Source: Zoogloeaceae bacterium
GTDB lineage: Bacteria; Pseudomonadota; Gammaproteobacteria; Burkholderiales; Rhodocyclaceae
Direction of reading: 5' to 3'
DNA length: 59,646 nucleotides
NCBI GenBank assembly: GCA_031277315.1
Contig: JAITMP010000007.1
Location: forward strand, 1 to 59,646
Part shown: positions 43,198 to 52,075 of the stretch, in pieces
Numbering within the stretch: the stretch's first letter is position 1
How the letters are laid out: every line of letters starts with the position of its first letter
Program-made: the position numbers and the translations under genes
Notes under the pieces: generated by a model
Seen by the model: only the letters and a program-made list of their open reading frames with translations
The model's database searches: none
What the model was told of the DNA's origin: nothing

Positions 43198-44360
43198 CAG
43201 TGCAACTCCATCACCGTGGTGGCTTCGCCGATTGATCCCATGCGCTTGAGAAAGCGCGGCTTGTCGCCGGCGTCGAACACCGCCAGCCCCATGTCCATGC
43301 CGTCGATGGCGAACAGTTTAGGCTGGTCGATCTGGCTCACCGCGATGGCGATCGCGTTGTGGCCGGGCAGCCGCGCGATGCGCTTTTTCTTCTCGATGTC
43401 GAAAATCCAGATCTCCCGCGCCGGATTCTTGTGGCTGCCTTCTTCGCCGCCGGCATGCACGCCGACGAACAGGCGGCCCGTCTTGCGATGCACCGCCAGC
43501 AATTGATAGCCGCCCGGACGCCAGCCCTTGCGCGCCTCGGCGGCGCTGGCGATGGACCACGGCGCGTCGACCTGCGGCGTCTCGCCGGAGAGATCGGCGG
43601 CATACACCAACCCCTTGTAGGAAACGAAGTAATGCCGGTCGCCGATGGGGTCGGTGTGCACGAACACCGGATCTTCATCGGGATGGAAAAAGCGCGCGCT
43701 GCGGGCGCGCGATTTGGCGTTGCCGTTGTCGTCGACGACGATGGTTTGCAACGCGCCGTCGCCGCACAGCGTGGAGAAGCGGCTGCCGTCAGTCTCGGAA
43801 GGAATCACGATCCAGCAGCCCGGCGTGGAAATTTCGGCGGCGAACTTGCGCGCCTTGAGATCGACCACCGTCACCGAAGAAGCAGGCGTGGCGTTCTGCA
43901 CGAACAGCCAGCGCCCGTCGGAGGAAGGCCGCACCAGCCCCTTGTAGGGCAGGGCTTGCGCGCGCCGCGTCGGGATGATGATCTCGCCCTTGTGTTCGAG
44001 CGTCTGCGTGTCGTGAATATCCACCACGTCGATGCGCTCGCCGCGCGACAGGCGCGTGTAGTAAGTGGTGGCGACGTAGAGTTCCTTGCGGTCGAGCGAC
44101 AGCGCGGCGTTGCCGGCGTAGCCGGTCGAGATCAGGCCCAGATATTTCAGCTCGTCGCCGTCGATGACGTGCAGCTTGCCGTCCACGATGTGGTTGGTGG
44201 AGAAATCGGAAATGTAGAGACGATGCGGCGTCGGCTCCGGCAGCCGGCCAACGCTGAGCGTCTCGTATCTCGGCTCGGCAAAGGCAACCGGCGCCAGACC
44301 GCAGACGACGGCAGACGCGGCGGCAAACACGAATACGACCACGCGAATAAAGCGCGACAC
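43197..44360 (-). CDS. aauB: Aralkylamine dehydrogenase heavy chain
   Basis: This 387-residue periplasmic subunit has a signal peptide ending AFA and seven-blade beta-propeller repeats (LYISDF, ELYVATTYY, WLFVQNA, LFVGVHAGGEEGSHKNPA). The last segment is typical of heavy chains of TTQ amine dehydrogenases. The start is GTG at 44360, with GGAGG 7 bp before it. It is the first gene of the operon and divergent from the AraC-family regulator. Confidence 0.92.
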   Translation of the reverse strand: MSRFIRVVVFVFAAASAVVCGLAPVAFAEPRYETLSVGRLPEPTPHRLYISDFSTNHIVDGKLHVIDGDELKYLGLISTGYAGNAALSLDRKELYVATTYYTRLSRGERIDVVDIHDTQTLEHKGEIIIPTRRAQALPYKGLVRPSSDGRWLFVQNATPASSVTVVDLKARKFAAEISTPGCWIVIPSETDGSRFSTLCGDGALQTIVVDDNGNAKSRARSARFFHPDEDPVFVHTDPIGDRHYFVSYKGLVYAADLSGETPQVDAPWSIASAAEARKGWRPGGYQLLAVHRKTGRLFVGVHAGGEEGSHKNPAREIWIFDIEKKKRIARLPGHNAIAIAVSQIDQPKLFAIDGMDMGLAVFDAGDKPRFLKRMGSIGEATTVMELH

Positions 44361-44460
44361 GATGATTCCTCCTCCTTCTCCTTGTGCGCCGCAATATTTT
44401 TTAGCAAGGCTGCGGCATGCGACAGGGAGCGGATTTTAAGCACGGTTTCCGGCAGGCCGT

Positions 44461-44478
44461 TATCCAAAATCGGCAAGC
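44461..44478. promoter_or_regulatory. Shared operator copy 1, aauB/regulator intergenic region
   Basis: TATCCAAAATCGGCAAGC is repeated exactly at 49057-49074. It lies 101 bp upstream of the aauB start codon and is followed by GCAAAAAA two bases on. The site is likely to bind the divergent AraC-family regulator. Confidence 0.7.
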
Positions 44479-44599
44479 CTGCAAAAAAGACCGCGAAAAA
44501 CCGGGCCGCGCTTTTTGTTGGCCCCTCCTACTATTTTCCTTGCAATCAAAGCGACTTTCGGCTTTACTGTGTATCGTCATCAGCGGATATCTGCCATCC

Positions 44600-45628
44600 A
44601 TGACCGACACGCACGCGCCCTTTTCCGATTTATCCGACGCGCTCGACGAGCAGGCGCTCTACTCGCTGGTGCGCCGCGAGTCGCGCGACGCCGACGAGCA
44701 GGCCGCCTGCCTGCGCGACTGGGATCAAATCTACGAGCAGCTCTCGCCGGGAGAATTCGAGGGCCGCTTCATGGAAGTCTGGTTTCGCGGCATTCAGCTT
44801 TTCCGCGAAGTCGCCAACCAGTCGATGCACGAAGCGGGCACCATGCGGGCCGGCGACCGCGTGCTCGGCGTGCCGGTGGCGATGGAAGGGCAGGGCTATT
44901 TCTGCGGCCGGCCGATTGCGCCCGACGCCATCATGACGATGCGCGGCGGCGACGAAATGGATTTCCGCGCGCCCAAGCACTTCGATATCGTCGCCGTCTC
45001 GATTCCGATCGACATACTGACGCGCTACGCGAAGGAGATCGAGCACCGCGACATCGAGCAGGAACTACAGCATGTCGCCGTGGTGCAGGCAAGCAAGGCG
45101 GCGGTCAACGAATTCCGCGGCTTCCTGCTCACCGCCCTCGAATCGGTTTCGCGCACGCCGGCCATGTTGCAGTATCCGGCGATGCAGAAGGGGCTGGAGC
45201 ATGCGCTGCTCTCCAGCGTGGTGAAGGCCGTTGACCGCAGCACGAATGAAGCCGCCCGCTCGACCGCCTCGCCGACCGCCCGTCACGCCATCGTCTCGCG
45301 CGCGCAGGAATACATGCGCACGCACGTCGAGGAACCGCTCACCGTGGAGGATCTGTGCCGCGTGCTGGGCGTGAGCCGGCGCACGCTGCAATACAGTTTT
45401 CAGGAAGTGCTGCAATTGAATCCCGTCAGCTATCTGCGCGCGATACGCCTGAACGGCGCGCGCCGGATGCTCAAATCGGCCGACCCGCAACGGCATTCGG
45501 TGCAGGACATCGCCGCCCGCTGGGGCTTCTGGCATCTCTCCCATTTCGCCAACGACTATCGCCGCATGTTCGGCGAACTGCCCTCCGAAACCCTGCGCAA
45601 CACCACCTATCCGGCGCAGCAGGTCTGA
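44600..45628 (+). CDS. AraC-family regulator, EutR-like
   Basis: This 342-residue regulator has an N-terminal ligand-binding domain and a C-terminal double HTH (LTVEDLCRVLGVSRRTLQYS and SVQDIAARWGFWHLSHF) close to EutR. It probably activates the aau operon in response to an amine. ATG at 44600 starts the conserved part; the frame is open upstream without support. It is divergent from aauB and convergent with the HAD gene. Confidence 0.88.
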   Translation: MTDTHAPFSDLSDALDEQALYSLVRRESRDADEQAACLRDWDQIYEQLSPGEFEGRFMEVWFRGIQLFREVANQSMHEAGTMRAGDRVLGVPVAMEGQGYFCGRPIAPDAIMTMRGGDEMDFRAPKHFDIVAVSIPIDILTRYAKEIEHRDIEQELQHVAVVQASKAAVNEFRGFLLTALESVSRTPAMLQYPAMQKGLEHALLSSVVKAVDRSTNEAARSTASPTARHAIVSRAQEYMRTHVEEPLTVEDLCRVLGVSRRTLQYSFQEVLQLNPVSYLRAIRLNGARRMLKSADPQRHSVQDIAARWGFWHLSHFANDYRRMFGELPSETLRNTTYPAQQV

Positions 45629-46300
45629 TCAGCCGTCCGCGAGCGAAACCGGCGGCGGCACGCCGAGCAGCGCCAGCGCGCGCCGGTAAGACGCCGCCGG
45701 CTGCGTGATGTCGAATTGCAGCGCCCGCATGCCGGCGCGGCGCGCGCCGTCGACATTGCGCGATTGGTCGTCGACGAAAACGCAGGCGGCGGCGGGCAGG
45801 CCGAGCCGTTCCAGACACAGCGTGTAAGCGCGCGGATCGGGCTTCAGGATGCCGGTGTAAGTTGCGTCGACGATGCAATCGACATGGCGCAGAACATCGA
45901 CCCGCTGCCGCAGCGCCTTGCCGTAGAAAAGATCCAGTTCATTGGAAAGAATCGCCAGACGGCAGCCCGCCGCCTTGGCCGCTTCAATCGCGGCCACGGC
46001 TTCGGGACGAATGGCCGCGTCCGGATCGGCGCCGCGCGCGCGCGTGACGAAGGTTTCCATGCGCGTCCAGTCTTCTCCCGCCAGACGCCCGACTTCCCGC
46101 GTGCGCGTCAGCCAGTAATCGCGCTCGCTGATGCGCCCGGCCTGCATCTCGCGCCAAAGCGGATCACTGTCGGGATCGAAGGGGCCGCGCCAGGTCAGCG
46201 TGCCCGGCGCGAGGCCGAGCGCGGCTTCGGTCACGGCGTGCGTCTCGAATAAAGTGCGGGTGACGACGCCGCCGAAATCGAGCACCAGCGCCTGGCTCAT
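45629..46300 (-). CDS. HAD-superfamily hydrolase
   Basis: This 223-residue protein has the HAD motifs LDFGGVV (nucleophile Asp), ILSN, and KPDPRAY with VDDQSRNV. It belongs to haloacid-dehalogenase-like phosphatases. The start overlaps the UPF0261 stop (ATGA), so it is the last gene of the three-gene unit. The substrate is unknown. Confidence 0.85.
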   Translation of the reverse strand: MSQALVLDFGGVVTRTLFETHAVTEAALGLAPGTLTWRGPFDPDSDPLWREMQAGRISERDYWLTRTREVGRLAGEDWTRMETFVTRARGADPDAAIRPEAVAAIEAAKAAGCRLAILSNELDLFYGKALRQRVDVLRHVDCIVDATYTGILKPDPRAYTLCLERLGLPAAACVFVDDQSRNVDGARRAGMRALQFDITQPAASYRRALALLGVPPPVSLADG

Positions 46301-47592
46301 GCCGGCGCCGCCAGAATGCCGGGGACATCGAGCGCGCCGGGGGCGCCGGGGGCGATGCGGCCCGCCGCCGCCCAACGATCGAAAATCGTCAGAGCGGCAT
46401 CGGAAAACGCCGCGTCGTTGATGTGCGCGTCGACTTCGACGCATTCCGCCGGCGCCCAGGATTCGCCGCGCAGGGCGGCGATGAAGGCGTCGAGTCCGGC
46501 GGCGTCATGCAGGGGTTGACCGGGCCGGTCCCATTCCTCGATGCCGCGCAGGGGCAGCAGCAGGCAACTGGGCGCCGTCGCCTGACGCAGGCGGCGGGCG
46601 ATCTCGGCGGCGATCTCGCGCCGCTCGGCAACATCGCACATGGCGGAAGCGATCAGGCGATTGTGCGCGTGGCTGGGGCGGCCGGCAAAGCGCGGCGGCG
46701 GCAGACCCCAGGCCGGGAAATCCACCATGTCGGTCGCGCCCGGCGCGACGATCTGCGGCACGCCGGCGCGCCCCGCCCCGGTCAGACGCGAAGCGCCCGC
46801 CGTGACGCAGGAGCCGCCCAGATGATTGGCGAGTTCCTGCAAGCTGAAATCGAACACGGCGGCGAAGCGCCCCTGCTCGGCCAGATCCTCGAAGGCGCGC
46901 CCGCCCATGCCGGTGGTATGAAACACCGCCACTTCATAGCCGCGCGCTTCCAGCGCCGGCTTGAGCCGCTTCATGTAAGCGAGCACGCTCGAACCGAGCG
47001 AGGTGATGCCGACCAGCGGCCGCTCGAAGCGCGGCGGCCGCGCCAGACGGCAAGCGCCGAGCACAGCGCCGGCGGCTTGCGCGAGCGAGGAGCGGCAGAG
47101 ATCGTTGAGTCCATACAGGCCGCCCGACCAGAGCAGCATGACAAGATCGGCGGGAATCCGCTCCGGCGGCAGCAGGTGCGAATGGGCGATGGTGGACAGC
47201 ACCACTTTCGGCGCGCCGACCGGCAACGCGGCGGCGGCATCGAGCGCCAGATCGGTGCCCATGGTGCCGCCGAGCGCGAGCAGGCCGTCGATGCGGCCAG
47301 CGGCGTGCAGTTCGCGGACGAGACGCGCGGCGCCCCGCGCCATGCCGCTCATGGCGGCGTTCTCGTCGCCGAGCGCGGCCAGCGCCGCAGTCGTCGTGCC
47401 GGCGGCGGCGGCGACTTCGGCGTTGCCGATCTCGGCGGCGCAACGCCCGCCGTCGAGCACGCCGACATCCATCAGCCGCGCTTCACCGCCGCCGGCCTCG
47501 ATGCAGCCGCGCAAGAACGCGATCTCGTCGGCCTTGGTGTCGGCGGTGCCGATGAGCAGGATGCGCGGCCGGCCTGCGGCGGCGAGCGTCAC
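46297..47592 (-). CDS. UPF0261 / Tm-1-like ATP-binding protein
   Basis: This 431-residue protein has the UPF0261 start PRILLIGTADTKADEIAFL and GTMGTDLALDA, TTGMGGRAFEDLAEQG and GASRLTGAGRAGVPQIVAPGA downstream, with the C-terminal domain complete. The family is related to tomato Tm-1 and often sits with a TIM-barrel partner, which is absent here. GTG at 47592 overlaps the transaminase stop (GTGA). Confidence 0.85.
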   Translation of the reverse strand: MTLAAAGRPRILLIGTADTKADEIAFLRGCIEAGGGEARLMDVGVLDGGRCAAEIGNAEVAAAAGTTTAALAALGDENAAMSGMARGAARLVRELHAAGRIDGLLALGGTMGTDLALDAAAALPVGAPKVVLSTIAHSHLLPPERIPADLVMLLWSGGLYGLNDLCRSSLAQAAGAVLGACRLARPPRFERPLVGITSLGSSVLAYMKRLKPALEARGYEVAVFHTTGMGGRAFEDLAEQGRFAAVFDFSLQELANHLGGSCVTAGASRLTGAGRAGVPQIVAPGATDMVDFPAWGLPPPRFAGRPSHAHNRLIASAMCDVAERREIAAEIARRLRQATAPSCLLLPLRGIEEWDRPGQPLHDAAGLDAFIAALRGESWAPAECVEVDAHINDAAFSDAALTIFDRWAAAGRIAPGAPGALDVPGILAAPA

Positions 47593-48956
47593 AGACCGGC
47601 CTCCGTTTCCGTCAGGGCGGCATCGAGCGCGTCGACGAGAATGTCGGCTTCTTCGCGCGTGATGATCAGCGGCGGCGACAAAATGATGTTCGGGCCGGAG
47701 ATGCGCACCATGGCGCCGTGCCGGTAGGCGGCGCGGGCGACTTTCAGGGGAAACTCGTTGCCGCGCGGCAGCGGTTTTTTGCCGGCCTTCGATTCAACCA
47801 GTTCAAGACACGCCATCAGGCCGACGCCGCGCGCGTCGCCGACATGCGCATGGCGGGCGACGAATTCGCCCAGGCGGGCCTGAAAATGCGCGCCGACGCG
47901 CGCCGCGTTGCCGGGCAGATCGAGTTCCTCGACCAGCTTCAGGCTTTCCAGCGCGGCGGCGGCGGCGACCGGATGGGCGCTGTAGGTGTACCCGTGCGTG
48001 ATGGCGCCAAGTCCGGCCGGCGCTTCAAAAAACGCATCGGCGATGCGTTGGCCGATGGCCGTGGCGCCGAGCGGCACGTAGCCGCCGGAGATGCCTTTTG
48101 CCAGACACCAGATGTCGGCGTTGACGCCCCACAAGCGGGTGCCGAACAGCGTGCCGGCGCGGCCAAAGCCGGTGACGACTTCATCGGCGATGAGCAGCAC
48201 GCCGTGACGATCGCATACCTGGCGCACCGCCGGCCAGTAATTTTCCGGCGGCACGATGACGCCGCCGGCGCCCTGCACCGGCTCGGCGATGAACGCGGCA
48301 ACGGTGTCCGGCCCCTGAAAAATGATCTCGCGCTCCAGCAGCTCGGCGCAGATGCGGCCCAGTTCGACGGGATCGTCGGTGTACGGATTGCGGTAGCGCC
48401 AGGGCGTGTCGACATGGAAGCAGCCGGGCAGCAGCGGCTCGTAAGGGCGGCGGAAGTTGGTGTTGCCGTTGACTGACATGCCGCCGAAATGCACGCCGTG
48501 ATAACCCTGACGCAGCGCGATGAATTTCACGCGGTCGGCCTGACCGCGCACCTTCCAGTACTGCCGGGCGATCTTCAGCGCCATCTCGACGGCGTCGGAG
48601 CCGCCGCTACCGAACATCACGGCACCGACCGCTTCCGGCGCCATCATGTTCACCAGCGCCTCGGACAACTCGATGGCGCGCGGATGCGTGGTGCCGCGAA
48701 AGGTGTTGTAGTAGGGCAGTTCGTCGAGCTGGGCGACGATGGCGTCGCGCACGCGGCGGTTGCTGTGACCGAAATTGGCACTCCACAAACCGCCGACGCC
48801 GTCGATCATGCGGTGGCCGTCGACGTCCCAGATCCACACTCCCTCGCCGCGGGTGATGATGTCGGGCGGCGAATCGAGCATGGCTTTGGGATGCGCCATG
48901 GGATGCCACAGGTGGCGCGCGTTGGCGCGCTTGAGTTGTTCAGTGCTGTAACGCAT
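47589..48956 (-). CDS. Class III aminotransferase (omega-amine/polyamine:pyruvate type)
   Basis: This 455-residue PLP enzyme has the lysine region LAKGISGGYVPLGA, GSDAVEMALKIARQYW and the D in IADEV. It resembles omega-amino-acid:pyruvate and putrescine/SpuC transaminases. It would move amino groups from a diamine or omega-amino acid to pyruvate. It heads the transaminase-UPF0261-HAD unit and is divergent from an aldehyde dehydrogenase. Confidence 0.9.
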   Translation of the reverse strand: MRYSTEQLKRANARHLWHPMAHPKAMLDSPPDIITRGEGVWIWDVDGHRMIDGVGGLWSANFGHSNRRVRDAIVAQLDELPYYNTFRGTTHPRAIELSEALVNMMAPEAVGAVMFGSGGSDAVEMALKIARQYWKVRGQADRVKFIALRQGYHGVHFGGMSVNGNTNFRRPYEPLLPGCFHVDTPWRYRNPYTDDPVELGRICAELLEREIIFQGPDTVAAFIAEPVQGAGGVIVPPENYWPAVRQVCDRHGVLLIADEVVTGFGRAGTLFGTRLWGVNADIWCLAKGISGGYVPLGATAIGQRIADAFFEAPAGLGAITHGYTYSAHPVAAAAALESLKLVEELDLPGNAARVGAHFQARLGEFVARHAHVGDARGVGLMACLELVESKAGKKPLPRGNEFPLKVARAAYRHGAMVRISGPNIILSPPLIITREEADILVDALDAALTETEAGL

Positions 48957-49056
48957 GGGCGTTCACCGTTAAAAACGATAAAAAACATGCGCGGGATACA
49001 AAGCATGGCGCATGGGCATGGGGCGGTCAGCCTACATGGATTCTTGCCGCGCTTCC

Positions 49057-49074
49057 TATCCAAAATCGGCAAGC
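49057..49074. promoter_or_regulatory. Shared operator copy 2, transaminase/ALDH intergenic region
   Basis: TATCCAAAATCGGCAAGC is identical to 44461-44478 and again lies 101 bp from the leftward start codon (48956), with GCAAAAAA directly after it. This ties the transaminase/ALDH/permease genes to the aau regulator. Confidence 0.7.
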
Positions 49075-49189
49075 GCAAAAAAAATCGGCCGCTTCATGTC
49101 ATTTGCCGCAAAATCATTGCATCCACAACTTTCGAGTGATACAACACCTCGCCGCATTCCTGCGGCGAAACCGGTCAAAAGGCCATACC

Positions 49190-50632
49190 GTGAGCGATTA
49201 TCCCGTCCCCGCCCTGTACATCGACGGCATCTGGCTCGACGCCGCCAGCGGCGGCAGCCGCCCCGTCATCAATCCCGCCAGCGGCGACGCGCTGGCCGCG
49301 CTGCCGCTGGCCGGCGCAAGCGAACTCGACCGCGCCGCGCAAGCCGCCCAACGCAGTTTCGAGGTCTGGAAACAGACGCCGGCGCAGGCGCGCTGGGAAT
49401 GCATCACGCGCGCCACGCGCCTGTTGCGCGAACGCGCCGACGCCATCGCCCGCGTCATGACGCTGGAGCAGGGCAAGCCGCTCGCCGAGAGCCGGCGCGA
49501 AGTGCTGCTCAGCGCCGACATCATTGATTTCCTCGCCGAAGAAGGCAAGCGCGCCTATGGCCGGCTGGTGCCGCCGCGCGCGCCGGCCGTCCTCGCCCAG
49601 GCGGTGACGCGGGTGCCGGTCGGCCCGGCGGCGCTGTTCACGCCCTGGAACTTCCCCATCAACCTGCCGGCGCGCAAGGTGGGCGCGGCGCTCGCCGCCG
49701 GTTGCAGCGCGATCCTCAAACCGGCCGAGGAAACGCCGGGCAGCGCCATCGCCCTGGTGCGCGCTTTCCACGACGCCGGCCTGCCGCCGGGCGTGCTCAA
49801 CCTCGTTTGCGGCGATCCGGCGCAGGTATCAACGCATCTGATCGCCCATCCGGCCATTCGCAAAGTGTCGTTCACCGGCTCGATTCCGGTCGGCAAGCAA
49901 CTCGGCGCGCTGTGCGCGGGCGGCGTCAAACGCTACACGGCGGAACTCGGCGGACACGCGCCGGTGCTGGTGCTGGGCGACGCCGACGCGGCGCAAACGG
50001 CCAAGCTGTCAGTGGCGGCCAAGTACCGCAACGCCGGTCAGGTATGCGCTTCGCCGACGCGCTTTTTCGTGCACCGCGCTTTATTCCAGCCGTTCGTCGC
50101 CGCCTTTGTCGCCGGCGCCCGCGCGCTGCGCGTCGGCGACGGCCTGACGCCGGAAACGGAAATGGGGCCGCTCATCCACGCCCGGCGCCTCGCCCAGATG
50201 GAGGCGCTGGTGGCGGACGCGCTCGCCTGCGGCGCGACGCTTGCCTGCGGCGGGCAACGCCTGCCCGGTCCCGGTTTTTTCTTCGCGCCGACGGTGCTCA
50301 CCGATGTGCCGGACACGGCGCGCGTGCTGCGCGAGGAGCCTTTCGGCCCGATCGCGATCATCAACGCGTATGACGATCACGACGACGCCCTGGCGCGGGC
50401 CAACGCGCTGCCCTACGGGCTGGCGGCTTATTTGTTCACGCGCGATCTGGCGCTGGCGCACACGCTCGCCGCGCGCATCGAGGCCGGCATGGTCGGCGTC
50501 AATCACTTTGGCGTTTCGCAGCCGGAAACGCCCTTCGGCGGCGTCAAGGAAAGCGGCTACGGCTCCGAGAGCGGCGCGGAAGGACTGGCGGCCTATCTCG
50601 ACACCAAGCTGACCAGCTTCGCCAGTCCATAA
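49190..50632 (+). CDS. Aldehyde dehydrogenase (SSADH-like)
   Basis: This 480-residue ALDH has the active-site Cys in NAGQVCASPTR, Glu in AELGGHAP and the cofactor part TPWNFPINLP. It would oxidise the aldehyde made by the transaminase; succinate-semialdehyde is one candidate. The start is GTG at 49190, where the conserved N-terminus begins. A frame from 49103 is not supported. Confidence 0.88.
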   Translation: MSDYPVPALYIDGIWLDAASGGSRPVINPASGDALAALPLAGASELDRAAQAAQRSFEVWKQTPAQARWECITRATRLLRERADAIARVMTLEQGKPLAESRREVLLSADIIDFLAEEGKRAYGRLVPPRAPAVLAQAVTRVPVGPAALFTPWNFPINLPARKVGAALAAGCSAILKPAEETPGSAIALVRAFHDAGLPPGVLNLVCGDPAQVSTHLIAHPAIRKVSFTGSIPVGKQLGALCAGGVKRYTAELGGHAPVLVLGDADAAQTAKLSVAAKYRNAGQVCASPTRFFVHRALFQPFVAAFVAGARALRVGDGLTPETEMGPLIHARRLAQMEALVADALACGATLACGGQRLPGPGFFFAPTVLTDVPDTARVLREEPFGPIAIINAYDDHDDALARANALPYGLAAYLFTRDLALAHTLAARIEAGMVGVNHFGVSQPETPFGGVKESGYGSESGAEGLAAYLDTKLTSFASP

Positions 50633-50658
50633 AACGACAATCGCATCGGGAGGAAAAC

Positions 50659-52041
50659 ATGGCAGAGGGGAAAGAAGGCGGCAAGGCGCTGCCGCTGACG
50701 GCGCTGATCGCCACGGCGGTCGGCGTGGTCGTCGTGCAAAGCACGATGATTACCATGCTCAACGGCGCCGGCATCGGCGGATTGAATTTTCTCATCGCCA
50801 TCGGCGTCTCGGCGCTGCTGGCCCTGACCTACGTGCTGTCTTTCGCCGAACTGGCGCTGATGCTGCCGCGCGCCGGCTCGGTCAGCGCCTATACCCAGGC
50901 CGCGCTCGGGCCGGGGCTGGCCATCGTCGCCACGCTGTCAGGCTACGTCGCCGTGGCGCTGCTCGGCATTCCGGCCGAACTGATTCTGGTCGACAACCTG
51001 CTGGCGCGGGTCGCGCCCGGCCTGATCGCGGCACTGCCTTATCCGAGCCTCGTCCTGTTGCTGCTGTTCTGTCTGCTCAACCTGCGCGGCATCGACCTCT
51101 TCGCGCACATCCAGAGCGCGCTGGTCGCCATCATGTTCGGCGGCCTGTTCCTGATCGGCATTGCCGGCCTTGCCGGCGGCGCCAGCGACCCAGTCGCCAG
51201 CCCGGCGCCGGCCGCCGCCATCGGGTTCAGCGCCCCGCTGGCGCTGTCGCTGGTGGCGCTCGCCTTCTGGGGTCTGGTCGGGCTGGAATTCGTCTGCCCG
51301 ATGATCGCCGACGCGCGCAACCCTGCGCGCAACCTGCCGCGCGCGATGCTGACCGGCCTGATTCTCATCGTCGCGGTGTACGGCGTGTTCTGTCTGGCCG
51401 GCATCGCCGTGCTGCCGGCCGAAACGCTGACCGCAGCCACGCCGCACATTGATCTGGCGCTGGCGATTTTCGGCCCGGCGGCGAAGATCGCCTTCGCCGT
51501 GCTCGCCATCCTCGGCAGCGCGACCCTGCTCAACACCGTGCTCGCCAGCGTCTCGCGCATGATTCAGGGCATGGCGCAGAGCGGCCAGTTGCCGGCCTGG
51601 CTCGGACGCGAAAACGCGCGCCGGGCGCCGGCGCCGGCGCTCATCGCTTTCGCCGTCGCCATCGCCGCCGTGCGCGCGCCGCTCGGCATGGACGCCTCAT
51701 CCATCCTGACCCTGACGGTGGCCGCCGCCGGCTGCTGGCTGGTGGCCTACATGATCGTGCACCTCGATCACATCATCCTGCGCCTGCGTCTGCCGCAACG
51801 GGCGCGGCCTTTCCGCTCGCCGCTGTTTCCTTTGCCGCAGGTGCTCGGCATCCTCGGCATGGGCTATGTTTTTCTCCATATCGCACCGACGCCGGAACTG
51901 GCCAGGCCGATCTATCGCAATGTCGCCATCATGCTCGGCGTCACGCTCGTCTACAGTCTGGCGTGGACGCTCTTCGTCAGACGCCGCAACCCCTTCCGGC
52001 CCGACCTCGCCGGCGCGCTGAACGAACACGATTCCCGCTAG
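50659..52041 (+). CDS. APC-family amino acid/amine permease
   Basis: This 460-residue protein has about 12 transmembrane helices and the APC pattern (SFAELALMLPRAGSVSAYTQ after helix 2). It probably imports the amine or amino acid used by the neighbouring enzymes. GGGAGGAAAAC precedes the ATG. It is 26 bp after the ALDH gene. Confidence 0.88.
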   Translation: MAEGKEGGKALPLTALIATAVGVVVVQSTMITMLNGAGIGGLNFLIAIGVSALLALTYVLSFAELALMLPRAGSVSAYTQAALGPGLAIVATLSGYVAVALLGIPAELILVDNLLARVAPGLIAALPYPSLVLLLLFCLLNLRGIDLFAHIQSALVAIMFGGLFLIGIAGLAGGASDPVASPAPAAAIGFSAPLALSLVALAFWGLVGLEFVCPMIADARNPARNLPRAMLTGLILIVAVYGVFCLAGIAVLPAETLTAATPHIDLALAIFGPAAKIAFAVLAILGSATLLNTVLASVSRMIQGMAQSGQLPAWLGRENARRAPAPALIAFAVAIAAVRAPLGMDASSILTLTVAAAGCWLVAYMIVHLDHIILRLRLPQRARPFRSPLFPLPQVLGILGMGYVFLHIAPTPELARPIYRNVAIMLGVTLVYSLAWTLFVRRRNPFRPDLAGALNEHDSR

Positions 52042-52075
52042 CGCCGCTAGCGCCGGGAGGCCGGCCTCTTGAACC

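Noticed and set aside
44517-44552. Sigma-54-like TGG...TTGCA before the AraC-family gene
   Set aside because: GG and GC are too far apart for a -24/-12 promoter.
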